From Chryseobacterium viscerum (GTDB taxonomy: Bacteria; Bacteroidota; Bacteroidia; Flavobacteriales; Weeksellaceae): a stretch of DNA of 64,000 bases. The stretch spans positions 310,001-374,000 of the forward strand of contig NZ_PPEG02000006.1 in assembly GCF_002899945.2 (NCBI RefSeq), given 5' to 3'. Positions 15,109 to 23,363 of the stretch are shown here, one piece after another. The notes below the pieces were generated by a model, which worked only from the letters and a program-made list of their open reading frames with translations, made no database searches and was not told the DNA's origin. The position numbers were made by a program, and so were the translations under genes. Position 1 is the first letter of the stretch; each line of letters begins with the position of its first letter.

Positions 15109-17393
15109 TTTGTATTAGTATTATATTTTTCCCAAAATTCTTTTACCTTATTTTCAAATAAATTCAATGAGCCTAAGCTATTAACATCATTAATTATATT
15201 ATTAATATCTTTTTTAGTTTCACTAGTATTCAGGGTCAAACACTCAGCATTACAATTTACTATCAACAGCCATAATAAATAGAATTTATTAAAAGTTCGG
15301 ATATTTTCAGAAGAAATTAAGTTATCTAATTCTTCACTTAATTCTCTTTTATCAACATCCAGAATTTTATTCAATGTTTCTAAGAATGTATTTTCAAAGA
15401 AATCTACTTGACTTACCAGTTTTTCTATACTATCATGCTTCTCCAATAAATTAGTAATATTGCTTTTAGGATTAATTCTAACTTGAATCTTGTCCCCAGA
15501 TAGAAATATTTCTAAGAAGTTAGATATGCCTTTGTAGGTTTTTGTAGACTCTTGATATTTATGATATAAATAACAGAAACTAGCTATAAGCCCCTCATTA
15601 TCCATTCTCTTGTTATTCTTCCGTAAATAAAACCACTTTTCATTTTTATGGGAAACTTCTTTAATTCTATCAATAATCTTTCTATCAATATATGAATTCC
15701 ACATCTCAAAAGTGTTCTCTTTAATTGGGAATGGTTTTGAATTTAATCTTAAAAATAAATCTATCGGTTCAAAATATTTATTGTCTTTTTCCTTAATTTC
15801 AATTATCCACAAATCAAAATCATATATTTTGTCTTGCTCATGTTTCGGAAGGTCAGCAAATCTTTTTTTGTCATAATCTTTTAAAATTCCATTTTTAAGA
15901 TTCAGAGAAAATAAATTCTTTTTTGATTCAACTAAATTTCCTTTTTCGTTTGCATACTTTTTACCCATAAATCCTAAGATTGACAAAAGTCGCTGCTGCC
16001 CATCAATTACTTCAGAAACTCCATCATTTCTTTTAAACACAAATATCGGTGGAAGTTTAATACCTAATAATATACTTTCTATAATAGATGAGGATTTTAC
16101 CTGATTAATTACTTCTTCTCTTTGATAAGGAGGTCTAATTAAAAATCTGTTGCTCTTCATTTGCTGAATAACATCTTCAATTGTTATTGATGTTGCATCT
16201 GGTTTATTCAGTCTCAAAGATTCAAATTTCTCAAGTGTATTAGTGTTAATTTTTACTCTACTATTATCTATATTTTTATTTTCTTCTTTGAACTTATTAT
16301 TATTTTTAAGATAATCAGTAAAGTTTATATTATATAAATCAGTGAAAAAAGTAGCTATTGTACTATATCTAGTAATTATTTCTGATGCAAAAGAATGTCT
16401 CTCTGTTTTAAAATCCTCTATATTTATTCTTATAAAATTAACAGCTTTATTAAGATTTTCCTTTTTAGATAAATCTAAAACAAAGTTGATGTTTGGATAT
16501 TCTCTTTGTGCAATACTGATAGCCCAATATAAGCACTCAAATATAAGTCTGTTGGTTATTACATTATTTTTCTTTAATAAGATTTTAACTTGCTCTAGAT
16601 AGTTTAGTTTATTAGTGAAATCACTAAAAACCTCTTCACAATCCACTTCATTTTCTTCATAATGAAATTCATAGAACTTATTTAAAACTTTGTCTTTTTT
16701 GTTTGAATAATAATTTATAGGTATATAACTAATTACCAAAAGCTTTCTGATTTCTTTTAGTATAACCTCAATACTTGAATTATCATAATAAAAAATATCT
16801 TTTATCGTGTCATAAAGCTTTCTATTGTTTTCGATATTCTTTTTGAAATAAGAATTCAACTCATTTTCTAAAAACTTGGCTTTATCAATCTCCGTAGATT
16901 TCAGTGGTGTAATACCTGTATTATAACGTTTAAATATTTCCCTTTTAACTACTTCTTGTAAGTCAACATTGCTTTCATCAATAAAACTAAATTCAATCAG
17001 CCTTAATTTAGTATCCCAGAAAGCATTTCTAATTTCAGGGTCTAAATCTTGGAATTTCTTATTTTTTAAGTCTTCAAATATATAAAGACCTGTTTGGGTC
17101 AACTTTTGTTTACTGTCAACTTTAACAAAGTTATAAATTGTCTCATATCTTTGTCTACCATCAATAACTTCAATGTAGTCATGTGTTTTAAAAAAAATTA
17201 AAGGAGGAATTTCTGTTCCTAAAATAATACTTTCAATGAAATAGGTGGCTTTTTCATTGTCCCATACATAATTTCTTTGGTACGACGGTTTATAATTTGT
17301 CTTTTCAAGTCTTCTTTGGTTACTGAACATGGTTTCAATTCCCATCACTTTAGGCTCTATCTTAATTTTCTTGAAAAGATTCTGAATATCCAT
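15105..17393 (-). CDS. Double DUF262 (GmrSD/ParB-like) domain protein
   Basis: 762 residues with two complete DUF262 units. Unit 1 has PSYQRNYVW (36-44), IPPLIFF, IDGRQRYETI (77-86) and RYNTGITPLKSTEI (156-169). Unit 2 has PPYQREEV (421-428), LPPIFVF, IDGQQRLLSI (463-472) and LRLNSKPFPIKENTF (548-562). Each unit is followed by a helical region. DUF262 occurs in GmrSD type IV restriction enzymes, where it is tied to NTP use and DNA cleavage, and in other defence proteins; the DGQQR motif is the hallmark. No DUF1524 HNH domain is present, so the nuclease is probably the coupled PIN_8 protein. Confidence 0.85.
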   Translation of the reverse strand: MDIQNLFKKIKIEPKVMGIETMFSNQRRLEKTNYKPSYQRNYVWDNEKATYFIESIILGTEIPPLIFFKTHDYIEVIDGRQRYETIYNFVKVDSKQKLTQTGLYIFEDLKNKKFQDLDPEIRNAFWDTKLRLIEFSFIDESNVDLQEVVKREIFKRYNTGITPLKSTEIDKAKFLENELNSYFKKNIENNRKLYDTIKDIFYYDNSSIEVILKEIRKLLVISYIPINYYSNKKDKVLNKFYEFHYEENEVDCEEVFSDFTNKLNYLEQVKILLKKNNVITNRLIFECLYWAISIAQREYPNINFVLDLSKKENLNKAVNFIRINIEDFKTERHSFASEIITRYSTIATFFTDLYNINFTDYLKNNNKFKEENKNIDNSRVKINTNTLEKFESLRLNKPDATSITIEDVIQQMKSNRFLIRPPYQREEVINQVKSSSIIESILLGIKLPPIFVFKRNDGVSEVIDGQQRLLSILGFMGKKYANEKGNLVESKKNLFSLNLKNGILKDYDKKRFADLPKHEQDKIYDFDLWIIEIKEKDNKYFEPIDLFLRLNSKPFPIKENTFEMWNSYIDRKIIDRIKEVSHKNEKWFYLRKNNKRMDNEGLIASFCYLYHKYQESTKTYKGISNFLEIFLSGDKIQVRINPKSNITNLLEKHDSIEKLVSQVDFFENTFLETLNKILDVDKRELSEELDNLISSENIRTFNKFYLLWLLIVNCNAECLTLNTSETKKDINNIINDVNSLGSLNLFENKVKEFWEKYNTNTK

Positions 17394-17746
17394 ATTTTAT
17401 AGTTTTTTCAAATGTATTAAAAATTTATATGATGTTCGTGATAGTAATATATGCAAAGAGACATAATTATGACAATTCATTTCTACATCTTAAATCAATT
17501 GGCAACTATAATATTTTTTTTATATTGTATTAAACTGATTGTAAGTTGCTATAAAAAAATTATAAGAATTTTGATTTAGTCAGAATGTGAAAACCTCATT
17601 TATATACCGTTCCAGTAGTTATATAGATAGCATCCCCCCCTCCACCTTCATTTTTGTTGCACCCCCTCCGAAAAATTTAAAGTTTAATACCTGCCTCTAA
17701 TATACGGATAGAGCTAAAAAGTTTTCAAGATTTATTTTAATCAACA
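17394..17746. other. Gene-free region between DUF262 gene and integrase terminator
   Basis: No plausible gene. The leftward strand carries a TACATTTG -7-like box at 17409-17416 just upstream of the DUF262 start. Also present: an inverted pair GCAACT (17502-17507) and AGTTGC (17544-17549) around an AT-rich core, an AATGTG...CTCATT half-dyad (17584-17600), and a strongly C-rich stretch at about 17632-17670 (runs of seven and five C), unusual in this AT-rich element. These could be regulatory or origin-like sites; none is identified. Confidence 0.45.
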
Positions 17747-17780
17747 AAAAAGCCCTTCTTAAAACTAAAGAAAGGCTTTT
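17745..17780 (-). terminator. Terminator of the integrase gene
   Basis: AAAAGCC (17748-17754) pairs with GGCTTTT (17774-17780), with an inner TCTT/AAGA pairing. Plus-strand A residues at 17746-17750 give a T-run for leftward transcription. It lies 34 bp past the integrase stop and may also work rightwards. Confidence 0.7.
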
Positions 17781-17813
17781 AACTTTAATGTCACTAAAGG
17801 TTATTTTATAGAA

Positions 17814-19037
17814 TCAATCCCAAGCTTTATTCAATTTCTCAACCGAATCATTATCAGCAAACTGTACATAATTTTGAAAAACACCAAAGTCCTCATGTCC
17901 AGTAATTTGCATGATTTCAAGGGGTTGTAAACCTTTGTTAAGACATCCAATAATAAAGTACCTTCTGCCATAATGAAAGGTAATCCATTCGTATAAAGGT
18001 TTCGTAATTGCAATTATTTCTCCTTTATAATCTTTCTCATAAATAAGAAATTCATTGTTTACCTCAGCTTTTATAAGGATTTTTGTTAGATGCTTATTGC
18101 TCGTCTGGTTGGTATATCCTTTACCTACTCTGTAAAGGTTATTAAATTCCTTAATATAGGAAACGGCTTTACTTGACATTGCAATTATATCAGGTCTGTT
18201 CTTTTTAGTGTTTTTGAAATGATATTTACCTTCCTTTATGCTTTTATAATCTATATTTAAAACGTCTGAATGTCTTAATCCTGTTAGACAACTAATGCAA
18301 AATAATCTACGGGTTATGTCTAAATGAGTATTACTACTAAGGTCAAGATTAAATACTTTTTCAAAATCCTTTTCTATAAAATCTACGAACTGCCCCTTTT
18401 CATGCTCTCTTTCTAAGGTTTCATAAATTTTATTGGTATGGTACTTTCTACTATACATGAATTTTAAAAAAGCCTTTATGTTTTTAATTTGTTTAGACCT
18501 TGTATTTGTTTTCTGCTTACAGGTCATTTGTAAGTAAGTTTTAAAACCATCAAAAAACCTCTCGTCTAAATCATCAAATAATAAATCTTTTTTGCCAATG
18601 ATAGACGAGTAAGATTTTAAATGATTTCTAACAGTTGTATAAGCCTTTACGGTTTGAAATTTAAGCACACCCTTTTTTATTTCTAAAAACTTTTCAAATG
18701 CTTTATCAACTGTCAAATCAGTTTCAGAGTTTTCAAATTTCCCAGCTAGATAAGTCCTAACCTCATCAAAAAATTTGGTTGCCTTCGATTTATCATTCTC
18801 CACAAAGCTCTTTGTGTACAAATCCAGTATTTTAGACTCTATCGTATTTAGTATTTTATTAAAGTTTAATGCATTAGGGGCATTTGCTTTAATTCTCTGG
18901 TTGTTTCCATTCCAGTATTTAGGAGTGATTTGTAAGGTGGTGGAAAATTTGGGTCTTTTTCCATTCAGGCTGATTGTAACTAGAACTAATGAATCTTTTA
19001 TTGATTTCGGCTCTTTTAGGTAAAAGTTAATTTTCAT
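17814..19037 (-). CDS. Tyrosine recombinase (island integrase)
   Basis: 407 residues in the Bacteroidota integrase layout: N-terminal arm-binding region, a SAM-like core-binding domain (about 110-210), and a catalytic domain with Arg255 (TGLRHSD), Lys278/279 in the beta-hairpin, His355 and Arg358 (FHYGRR), His381 (GHED) and the nucleophile Tyr390 (QNYVQF). All catalytic residues are present, so it should be active. It lies 180 bp from attR and the tRNA gene, reading away from them. The upstream gap holds three GGGGACACT repeats that may be its arm sites. Role: integration into, and with a directionality factor excision from, the tRNA 3' end. Confidence 0.92.
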   Translation of the reverse strand: MKINFYLKEPKSIKDSLVLVTISLNGKRPKFSTTLQITPKYWNGNNQRIKANAPNALNFNKILNTIESKILDLYTKSFVENDKSKATKFFDEVRTYLAGKFENSETDLTVDKAFEKFLEIKKGVLKFQTVKAYTTVRNHLKSYSSIIGKKDLLFDDLDERFFDGFKTYLQMTCKQKTNTRSKQIKNIKAFLKFMYSRKYHTNKIYETLEREHEKGQFVDFIEKDFEKVFNLDLSSNTHLDITRRLFCISCLTGLRHSDVLNIDYKSIKEGKYHFKNTKKNRPDIIAMSSKAVSYIKEFNNLYRVGKGYTNQTSNKHLTKILIKAEVNNEFLIYEKDYKGEIIAITKPLYEWITFHYGRRYFIIGCLNKGLQPLEIMQITGHEDFGVFQNYVQFADNDSVEKLNKAWD

Positions 19038-19051
19038 AGTATTTACGTTTA

Positions 19052-19093
19052 GGGGACACTTTAATTTACATTGGGGACACTAAAGGGGACACT
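19052..19093 (+). repeat. Three direct repeats GGGGACACT (candidate integrase arm sites)
   Basis: GGGGACACT at 19052-19060, 19073-19081 and 19085-19093, starting 15 bp upstream of the integrase ATG, with a one-mismatch copy at 4372-4380 near attL. Unequal spacing (21 and 12 bp) and presence at both ends suit arm-type recombinase or excisionase binding sites, which would also let the integrase control its own promoter. Confidence 0.5.
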
Positions 19094-19133
19094 ATTTCAT
19101 GAATATAATTGAACAATCCTGAAAGTAAATATA

Positions 19134-19171
19134 CAAAAAAAATCCTCGTATTACTTATGAATACAAGGATT
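19134..19171 (-). terminator. Replacement terminator for the tRNA gene, supplied by the island
   Basis: Arms AATCCTCGTATT and AATACAAGGATT (19141-19171, one wobble) with a run of A before on the plus strand (19133-19140), that is a T-run for leftward transcription from the tRNA. It lies just beyond attR, inside the island, and takes the place of the terminator left behind at 4254-4286. Confidence 0.7.
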
Positions 19172-19216
19172 TTACGTTTAACTGTGTTCAGTTGATTTTA
19201 ACTGTTTTCCAGTCTC

Positions 19217-19231
19217 TGTGGTCCCACCTGG
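19217..19231. repeat. attR: 15-bp repeat within the tRNA 3' end
   Basis: Identical to 4294-4308. It covers the acceptor stem 3' strand and the first bases of the T arm, so after integration the tRNA is restored by island-borne sequence. Confidence 0.85.
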
Positions 19232-19292
19232 GCTCGAACCAGGGACCACCTGATTATGAGTCAGGTGCTCTAACCAACTGAGCTATAGGACC
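19219..19292 (-). tRNA. tRNA with CAT anticodon (Met elongator or Ile2)
   Basis: On the minus strand: acceptor GGTCCTA pairs with TGGGACC (one G-U); D arm GCTCAGTTGGTTAGAGC; anticodon arm CCTGA-CTCATAA-TCAGG, so anticodon CAT; variable TGGTC; T arm CCTGG-TTCGAGC-CCAGG; discriminator A. CCA is not encoded. The CAT anticodon fits elongator Met or lysidine-modified Ile2; sequence alone does not settle which. It is the integration site of the island. Confidence 0.93.
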
Positions 19293-19354
19293 TCAAAACT
19301 TGGTTAAATTTTGTGTTTGCAAAAATAGCAAAATTTCTTTTACTACAAAATTTT

Positions 19355-19753
19355 TTATCGCTTTTCTTGGCAAAGTTCTACCAGCACACCGTTTGTAGAT
19401 TTCGGGTGTAGGAAGACAACTAATTTGTTATCAGCACCTTCTTTCGGTTCTTCGGAGATAAACTGAAATCCTTCTTTTTTCAATCTTTTCACTTCTTCCA
19501 GGATATTTTCAACCCCAAATGCCAGATGATGGATGCCTTCGCCCTTTTTATCGATAAATTTTGAGATCGGACTTTCAGGATTACTGGCTTCCAACAGCTC
19601 AATTTTACTTTCTCCGGTTTCATAAAAAGACGTTACCACGCCTTCTCTTTCTACAGTTTCTTTTTTATAGGATTCTTTTCCTAATAACTTGGCAAAAAGT
19701 TCATCAGAAACGCCTAAAGACTTTACGGCAATACCAATATGTTCTAGCTTCAT
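19355..19753 (-). CDS. mce: Methylmalonyl-CoA epimerase
   Basis: 132 residues, a single vicinal-oxygen-chelate protein of the usual length. Metal ligands fit the family: His5 (LEHIGIAV), Glu52 (KIELLEA), His75/76 (GIHHLAFGV) and Glu126 (LVEL). It interconverts (R)- and (S)-methylmalonyl-CoA between the mutase and the propionyl-CoA side of metabolism. Monocistronic, divergent from rbfA, 62 bp downstream of the tRNA gene on the same strand. Confidence 0.9.
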   Translation of the reverse strand: MKLEHIGIAVKSLGVSDELFAKLLGKESYKKETVEREGVVTSFYETGESKIELLEASNPESPISKFIDKKGEGIHHLAFGVENILEEVKRLKKEGFQFISEEPKEGADNKLVVFLHPKSTNGVLVELCQEKR

Positions 19754-19830
19754 AAATACTAATAAATATAATTAAATCGTAAATTTGATACTGCAGTCGA
19801 ATTTCAAAGTATCAATTCAAACAAAAGTAC

Positions 19831-19838
19831 TAAATTTG
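19831..19838 (+). promoter_or_regulatory. Bacteroidota -7 box TAAATTTG before rbfA
   Basis: Exact TAnnTTTG, 8 bp before the rbfA ATG. It would give an almost leaderless transcript, so the true start of transcription should be treated with care. Confidence 0.4.
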
Positions 19839-19846
19839 CAGAAATT

Positions 19847-20206
19847 ATGGAAAGTAACAGACAAAGAAAAGTAGCACAGATCATTCAGGAAGACTTCGCA
19901 GAACTTTTCCGCAAACAGGCTTCAGACAGCAAACAGAGCATATTGGTATCTGTTTCAGACGTAAAAGTAACTGCCGACTTAGGAATCGCTAAAATTTATT
20001 TAAGCATTTTCCCTCAGGAGTTCCGTAGCGCTGTGATGAAGGAGATTGAAGAAAACAAACCTCAATACAGAAACTTCATTGGCCAGAAAATGGCAAAACA
20101 GGTACGTATTATTCCACAGCTTAACTTTTATCTGGATACAGCTCTTGATGATGTTGAAAAACTGGAAAGAGAATTAAGAGGCGAAGGCGACAATCCTGTT
20201 TTATAG
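19847..20206 (+). CDS. rbfA: 30S ribosome-binding factor A
   Basis: 119 residues, full length. Opening NRQRKVAQIIQEDFAELFRK, then VSVSDVKVTADLGIAKIYLS and a C-terminal QLNFYLDTALDDVEKLE fit the KH-type RbfA fold. It assists maturation of the 16S rRNA 5' end and 30S assembly, mainly at low temperature. Its stop is 3 nt before the TTG start of the LolC/E-like gene, so the two form an operon, a pairing common in flavobacteria. Confidence 0.92.
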   Translation: MESNRQRKVAQIIQEDFAELFRKQASDSKQSILVSVSDVKVTADLGIAKIYLSIFPQEFRSAVMKEIEENKPQYRNFIGQKMAKQVRIIPQLNFYLDTALDDVEKLERELRGEGDNPVL

Positions 20207-20209
20207 ATC

Positions 20210-21415
20210 TTGAAGAATATTGCATTTTACATAGCATCCAGATACCTTTTGGCTAAAAAAGGCAGTACTGCCGTTACGTTCATTACGTGGCTGGCTGTAG
20301 GTGCCATGACGGTTGCTGTGGCTGCAATGTTCGTCATTATTTCCGTTTTTTCCGGATTGGAAGAACTGAACAAAGATCTTATTTCCAATCTCCATGCAGA
20401 TCTGACTTTAAAAAGTTCTGCAGGGAAAACTATTAAAAACCTGGAACAGGTTAATTCGGTTTTAAAAAGCAATAAAGAAGTAAGCAGCTTCTCCCGGGTT
20501 ATTGAAGAAAAAGTGTATATCAGCTTCAATGGGAAAGGAGATATTGCCTATTTAAGAGGGGTAGATTCTGCTTATGTGAAAGTAAACCCAATCAATAAAG
20601 ATGTTTTCTACGGAACATATCCCAGCTTCAAATATTCTAATGAAGTCTTGATGGAAAACAGCCTGGACAACAGACTTTCTATTCCTGTAGATTCTTCCAA
20701 TCATTATGCAACGGTCTTTATGCCCAAACCGGGAACAGGGATCATCAATAAGGAAGAAGACATCTATAATAAAAGAGATATTTCGGTAACAGGTGTTTTC
20801 CCTGGAAAAGATCAACTGGATAACTACATCATCTCTCCTATTGAACTTACCGAGGAATTGCTAAGCCTGCCCAAAAAATCGGCTTACCAAATCGTTATTA
20901 AATTAAAAAATCCAGAGAATGCAGATGCTATAAAACAAAACCTGCTTTCTTCTCTGGGAAAAAATATTGAGATCAAAACCAAGGAAGAAGAAAATGCCGC
21001 TTTCTGGAAAATGATCAACACTGAAAAACTTTTTATCTACCTGATTTTTGCACTGGTTATTTTCATTACGACCTTCAATCTTGCAGGAGCGATCATCATC
21101 CTTCAGCTTGATAAAAAAGAACAGGCAAAATCATTAATATCACTTGGCTTCCCTTTAAGCCATCTAAGAATGACCTATTTCTACACCGGAATACTTATTG
21201 TGATTTCCGGAGTAATTACCGGATTGATCCTGGGAACAGCACTTTGCTATTTCCAGCTGTATACAGAGTTCTTCAGAGCCAATGAAGTTCTTCCATTCCC
21301 GGTAAAAATTGTAGGAAAAAATTATCTTATCGTAGCACTTACAGCTTCCATCTTTGGAATCACTATTTCATGGTTCTTTTCAAAAATAAGTAGAGAATAT
21401 CTTACTAAAAGCTAA
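20210..21415 (+). CDS. ABC transporter permease, LolC/LolE-like (FtsX/MacB domain)
   Basis: 401 residues from a TTG start directly after rbfA; the start is chosen because the conserved opening FYIASRYLLAKKGS follows within a few residues and no ATG lies before it. Four transmembrane segments: one near 25-45, a large periplasmic domain (about 50-265), then three in the last 140 residues (FALVIFITTFNLAGAIIIL and following), the MacB/LolCE layout. In Gram-negatives such permeases release lipoproteins from the inner membrane. The ATPase is not encoded next to it. Confidence 0.85.
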   Translation: MKNIAFYIASRYLLAKKGSTAVTFITWLAVGAMTVAVAAMFVIISVFSGLEELNKDLISNLHADLTLKSSAGKTIKNLEQVNSVLKSNKEVSSFSRVIEEKVYISFNGKGDIAYLRGVDSAYVKVNPINKDVFYGTYPSFKYSNEVLMENSLDNRLSIPVDSSNHYATVFMPKPGTGIINKEEDIYNKRDISVTGVFPGKDQLDNYIISPIELTEELLSLPKKSAYQIVIKLKNPENADAIKQNLLSSLGKNIEIKTKEEENAAFWKMINTEKLFIYLIFALVIFITTFNLAGAIIILQLDKKEQAKSLISLGFPLSHLRMTYFYTGILIVISGVITGLILGTALCYFQLYTEFFRANEVLPFPVKIVGKNYLIVALTASIFGITISWFFSKISREYLTKS

Positions 21416-21495
21416 TATCATAGGATTATGATATTACATTAAATTAATATATCTCGTTTTCATTTTTTTGTACCTTTACGCCCCAATTTAAAAAA

Positions 21496-23301
21496 ATGAA
21501 ACGAATTTTATCTTTTTTTCTATTAAGTGTTATATTTATCAACACTTCAGCACAAGCCCCTGCAGGATACTACAATGCTGCTAACGGGCTGACTGGCCCA
21601 GCTCTTAAAACTGCATTAAAGAACATTATTACAGCTGGACATCAGGATCATGGATATGGAGGCTTATGGACAGGTTACCTTACTACGGATCGTGATTATT
21701 TCTACGAAAATGATGGTACCATTCTAGACATCTATTCTGAAAAACCTAATGGTCCGGATCCATATAATTATACCCCTATTACCAATCAGTGTGGGAATTA
21801 CTCAGGCGAAGGAAGTTGCTACAACAGAGAACACATCATTCCTCAAAGCTTATTTAATGAAGCATCTCCAATGGTTTCAGACATCAATTTTATCCGTGCA
21901 ACAGATGGAAAAGTCAATGGAATGAGATCAGATTACCCATTTGGAGTCGTAAACAGTGTTTCATTTCAATCTCAAAATGGTTCTAAACTAGGGACTTCAG
22001 CTTCTTTGGGATATTCAGGTACTGTATTTGAACCTATCGATGCATTTAAAGGAGATGTTGCCAGAATGATCCTTTATTTTGTAACAAGATATGAAGAAAA
22101 ACTTCAAGGCTTCTCTTCAGGTGGAATGCTTGGAAACGTAGCATTTCCAGGGTTACAACCGTGGGCACTAAACCAATATCTGGCATGGAACACCATGGAT
22201 CCTGTATCTCCGGAAGAAATTGCGAGAAATAATGCATCTTTTACATATCAGGGTAACCGAAATCCTTTTATCGACAATCCTAATTATGCTAATTTGATCT
22301 GGACGAACATCCCTCCTGATACAGAAGCTCCTACTGCCGCAACCAATTTAGTTGCCAGCAATCCTACTTCAAATACCATGGGTCTTACGTGGACAGCTGC
22401 AACCGACAATATTGGGGTAACAGCTTATGACGTATATGCAAATGGAGTATTAAAATCCACCGTTTCCGGTATATCAACATCTACTACAGTAACAGGATTA
22501 TCTCCACTTACAACATACAATTTCTATTTAATTGCTAAAGATGCGTTTGGAAATACTTCACCACAAAGTAACATCGCAGCAGGAACTACTCTTGACGGAC
22601 CTGCCGGAGGAGGAAGCTGTGGAACTGAAGACTTCTCAAATATACCAACTTCTACAAATCCTGCTTATGCTACAAGAGTCTGGACCAATAATAGCATAAC
22701 ATGGACCGCAGTTGACTCAAGAGTTGATGAGACGATCAATGGTAAAGCAATTACATTAAGAATTGGAAACTTAACCAGTTCTGCTCTTACAGGAGGAATC
22801 CAGAACTTAACAGTAACAACTGCATTAAAGTATGGAAGCGGAGCCGGTGTTCTAAATGTAGAAATAAACGGAAATCTAGTAGGTACCATTCCTTATAGCG
22901 GAACAGCTAATGCAACAACGACAACAACCATTCCTAATATCAATGTAAGCGGAAATGTAGTGATCAAAATTACGAATCCAATTACAAGTCAAAATGCACA
23001 AAGAGTTGCCATAGATGATCTGAGCTGGACATGTTTTAATACTTTAGCAACTGCTGAAACTAAAAAAGACAAATCCCAGTTCACAATCTACCCTAACCCG
23101 GTAAGAAATAATGAATTATTTGTAAAAGGAGAAAACCTTAACAAAGTTTCAAAAGCGGACATCTACGATCTTTCAGGAAAATTAATTGAAACAATCATTA
23201 ATCCTTTCAAAAACACAAACAAAATCAACCTTAAAGGATTAACGAAAGGAACTTATATCCTAAAAACAGATAACTTCTCTACTAAATTTATTGTAGATTA
23301 A
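21496..23301 (+). CDS. Secreted endonuclease I with fibronectin III and T9SS sorting domain
   Basis: 601 residues. Signal peptide (MKRILSFFLLSVIFINTSAQ); endonuclease I domain (about 25-270) with the His113 motif NREHIIPQSLFNEAS and NGMRSDYPFG; fibronectin III repeat (about 275-365, APTAATNLVAS to TSPQSN); a beta-sandwich (about 375-515); and a type A T9SS C-terminal signal (FTIYPNPV ... GTYILKTDNFSTKFIVD). Exported by type IX secretion to degrade extracellular DNA, for nutrition or biofilm turnover. Monocistronic, with a TACCTTTA near-consensus -7 box at 21471-21478 and a terminator behind. Confidence 0.9.
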   Translation: MKRILSFFLLSVIFINTSAQAPAGYYNAANGLTGPALKTALKNIITAGHQDHGYGGLWTGYLTTDRDYFYENDGTILDIYSEKPNGPDPYNYTPITNQCGNYSGEGSCYNREHIIPQSLFNEASPMVSDINFIRATDGKVNGMRSDYPFGVVNSVSFQSQNGSKLGTSASLGYSGTVFEPIDAFKGDVARMILYFVTRYEEKLQGFSSGGMLGNVAFPGLQPWALNQYLAWNTMDPVSPEEIARNNASFTYQGNRNPFIDNPNYANLIWTNIPPDTEAPTAATNLVASNPTSNTMGLTWTAATDNIGVTAYDVYANGVLKSTVSGISTSTTVTGLSPLTTYNFYLIAKDAFGNTSPQSNIAAGTTLDGPAGGGSCGTEDFSNIPTSTNPAYATRVWTNNSITWTAVDSRVDETINGKAITLRIGNLTSSALTGGIQNLTVTTALKYGSGAGVLNVEINGNLVGTIPYSGTANATTTTTIPNINVSGNVVIKITNPITSQNAQRVAIDDLSWTCFNTLATAETKKDKSQFTIYPNPVRNNELFVKGENLNKVSKADIYDLSGKLIETIINPFKNTNKINLKGLTKGTYILKTDNFSTKFIVD

Positions 23302-23325
23302 TTATTAAAAAATATTTCAAACCAA

Positions 23326-23352
23326 AGGCCGGATTTATCCGGTCTTTTTTTT
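23326..23352 (+). terminator. Rho-independent terminator of the endonuclease gene
   Basis: Arms AAGGCCGGAT and ATCCGGTCTT around TT, followed by a run of T. It ends just before aroE. Confidence 0.8.
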
Positions 23353-23363
23353 ATTTTTGATCT

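Larger units (their letters stand above)
4294..19231. mobile_element. Integrative genomic island in a tRNA(CAT) gene, about 14.9 kb
   Basis: Bounded by the 15-bp att repeat, with a tyrosine recombinase as the last gene at the right end, excisionase-like HTH genes at the left end, and GGGACACT repeats near both ends. Cargo: a divergent DNA-polymerase-like gene, small lipoprotein/membrane genes, an AHH-nuclease toxin with immunity gene, a pseudogene, and a DUF262/PIN_8 pair. No relaxase, type IV secretion, capsid or terminase gene is visible, so transfer must depend on helpers or be lost. Genes read inward from both ends and meet near 10.2 kb. Boundaries are well supported; the mode of transfer is unknown. 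Confidence 0.85.

Noticed and set aside
4294..19231. Prophage or complete conjugative element
   Set aside because: No capsid, terminase, tail, relaxase, coupling protein or Tra gene could be recognised.
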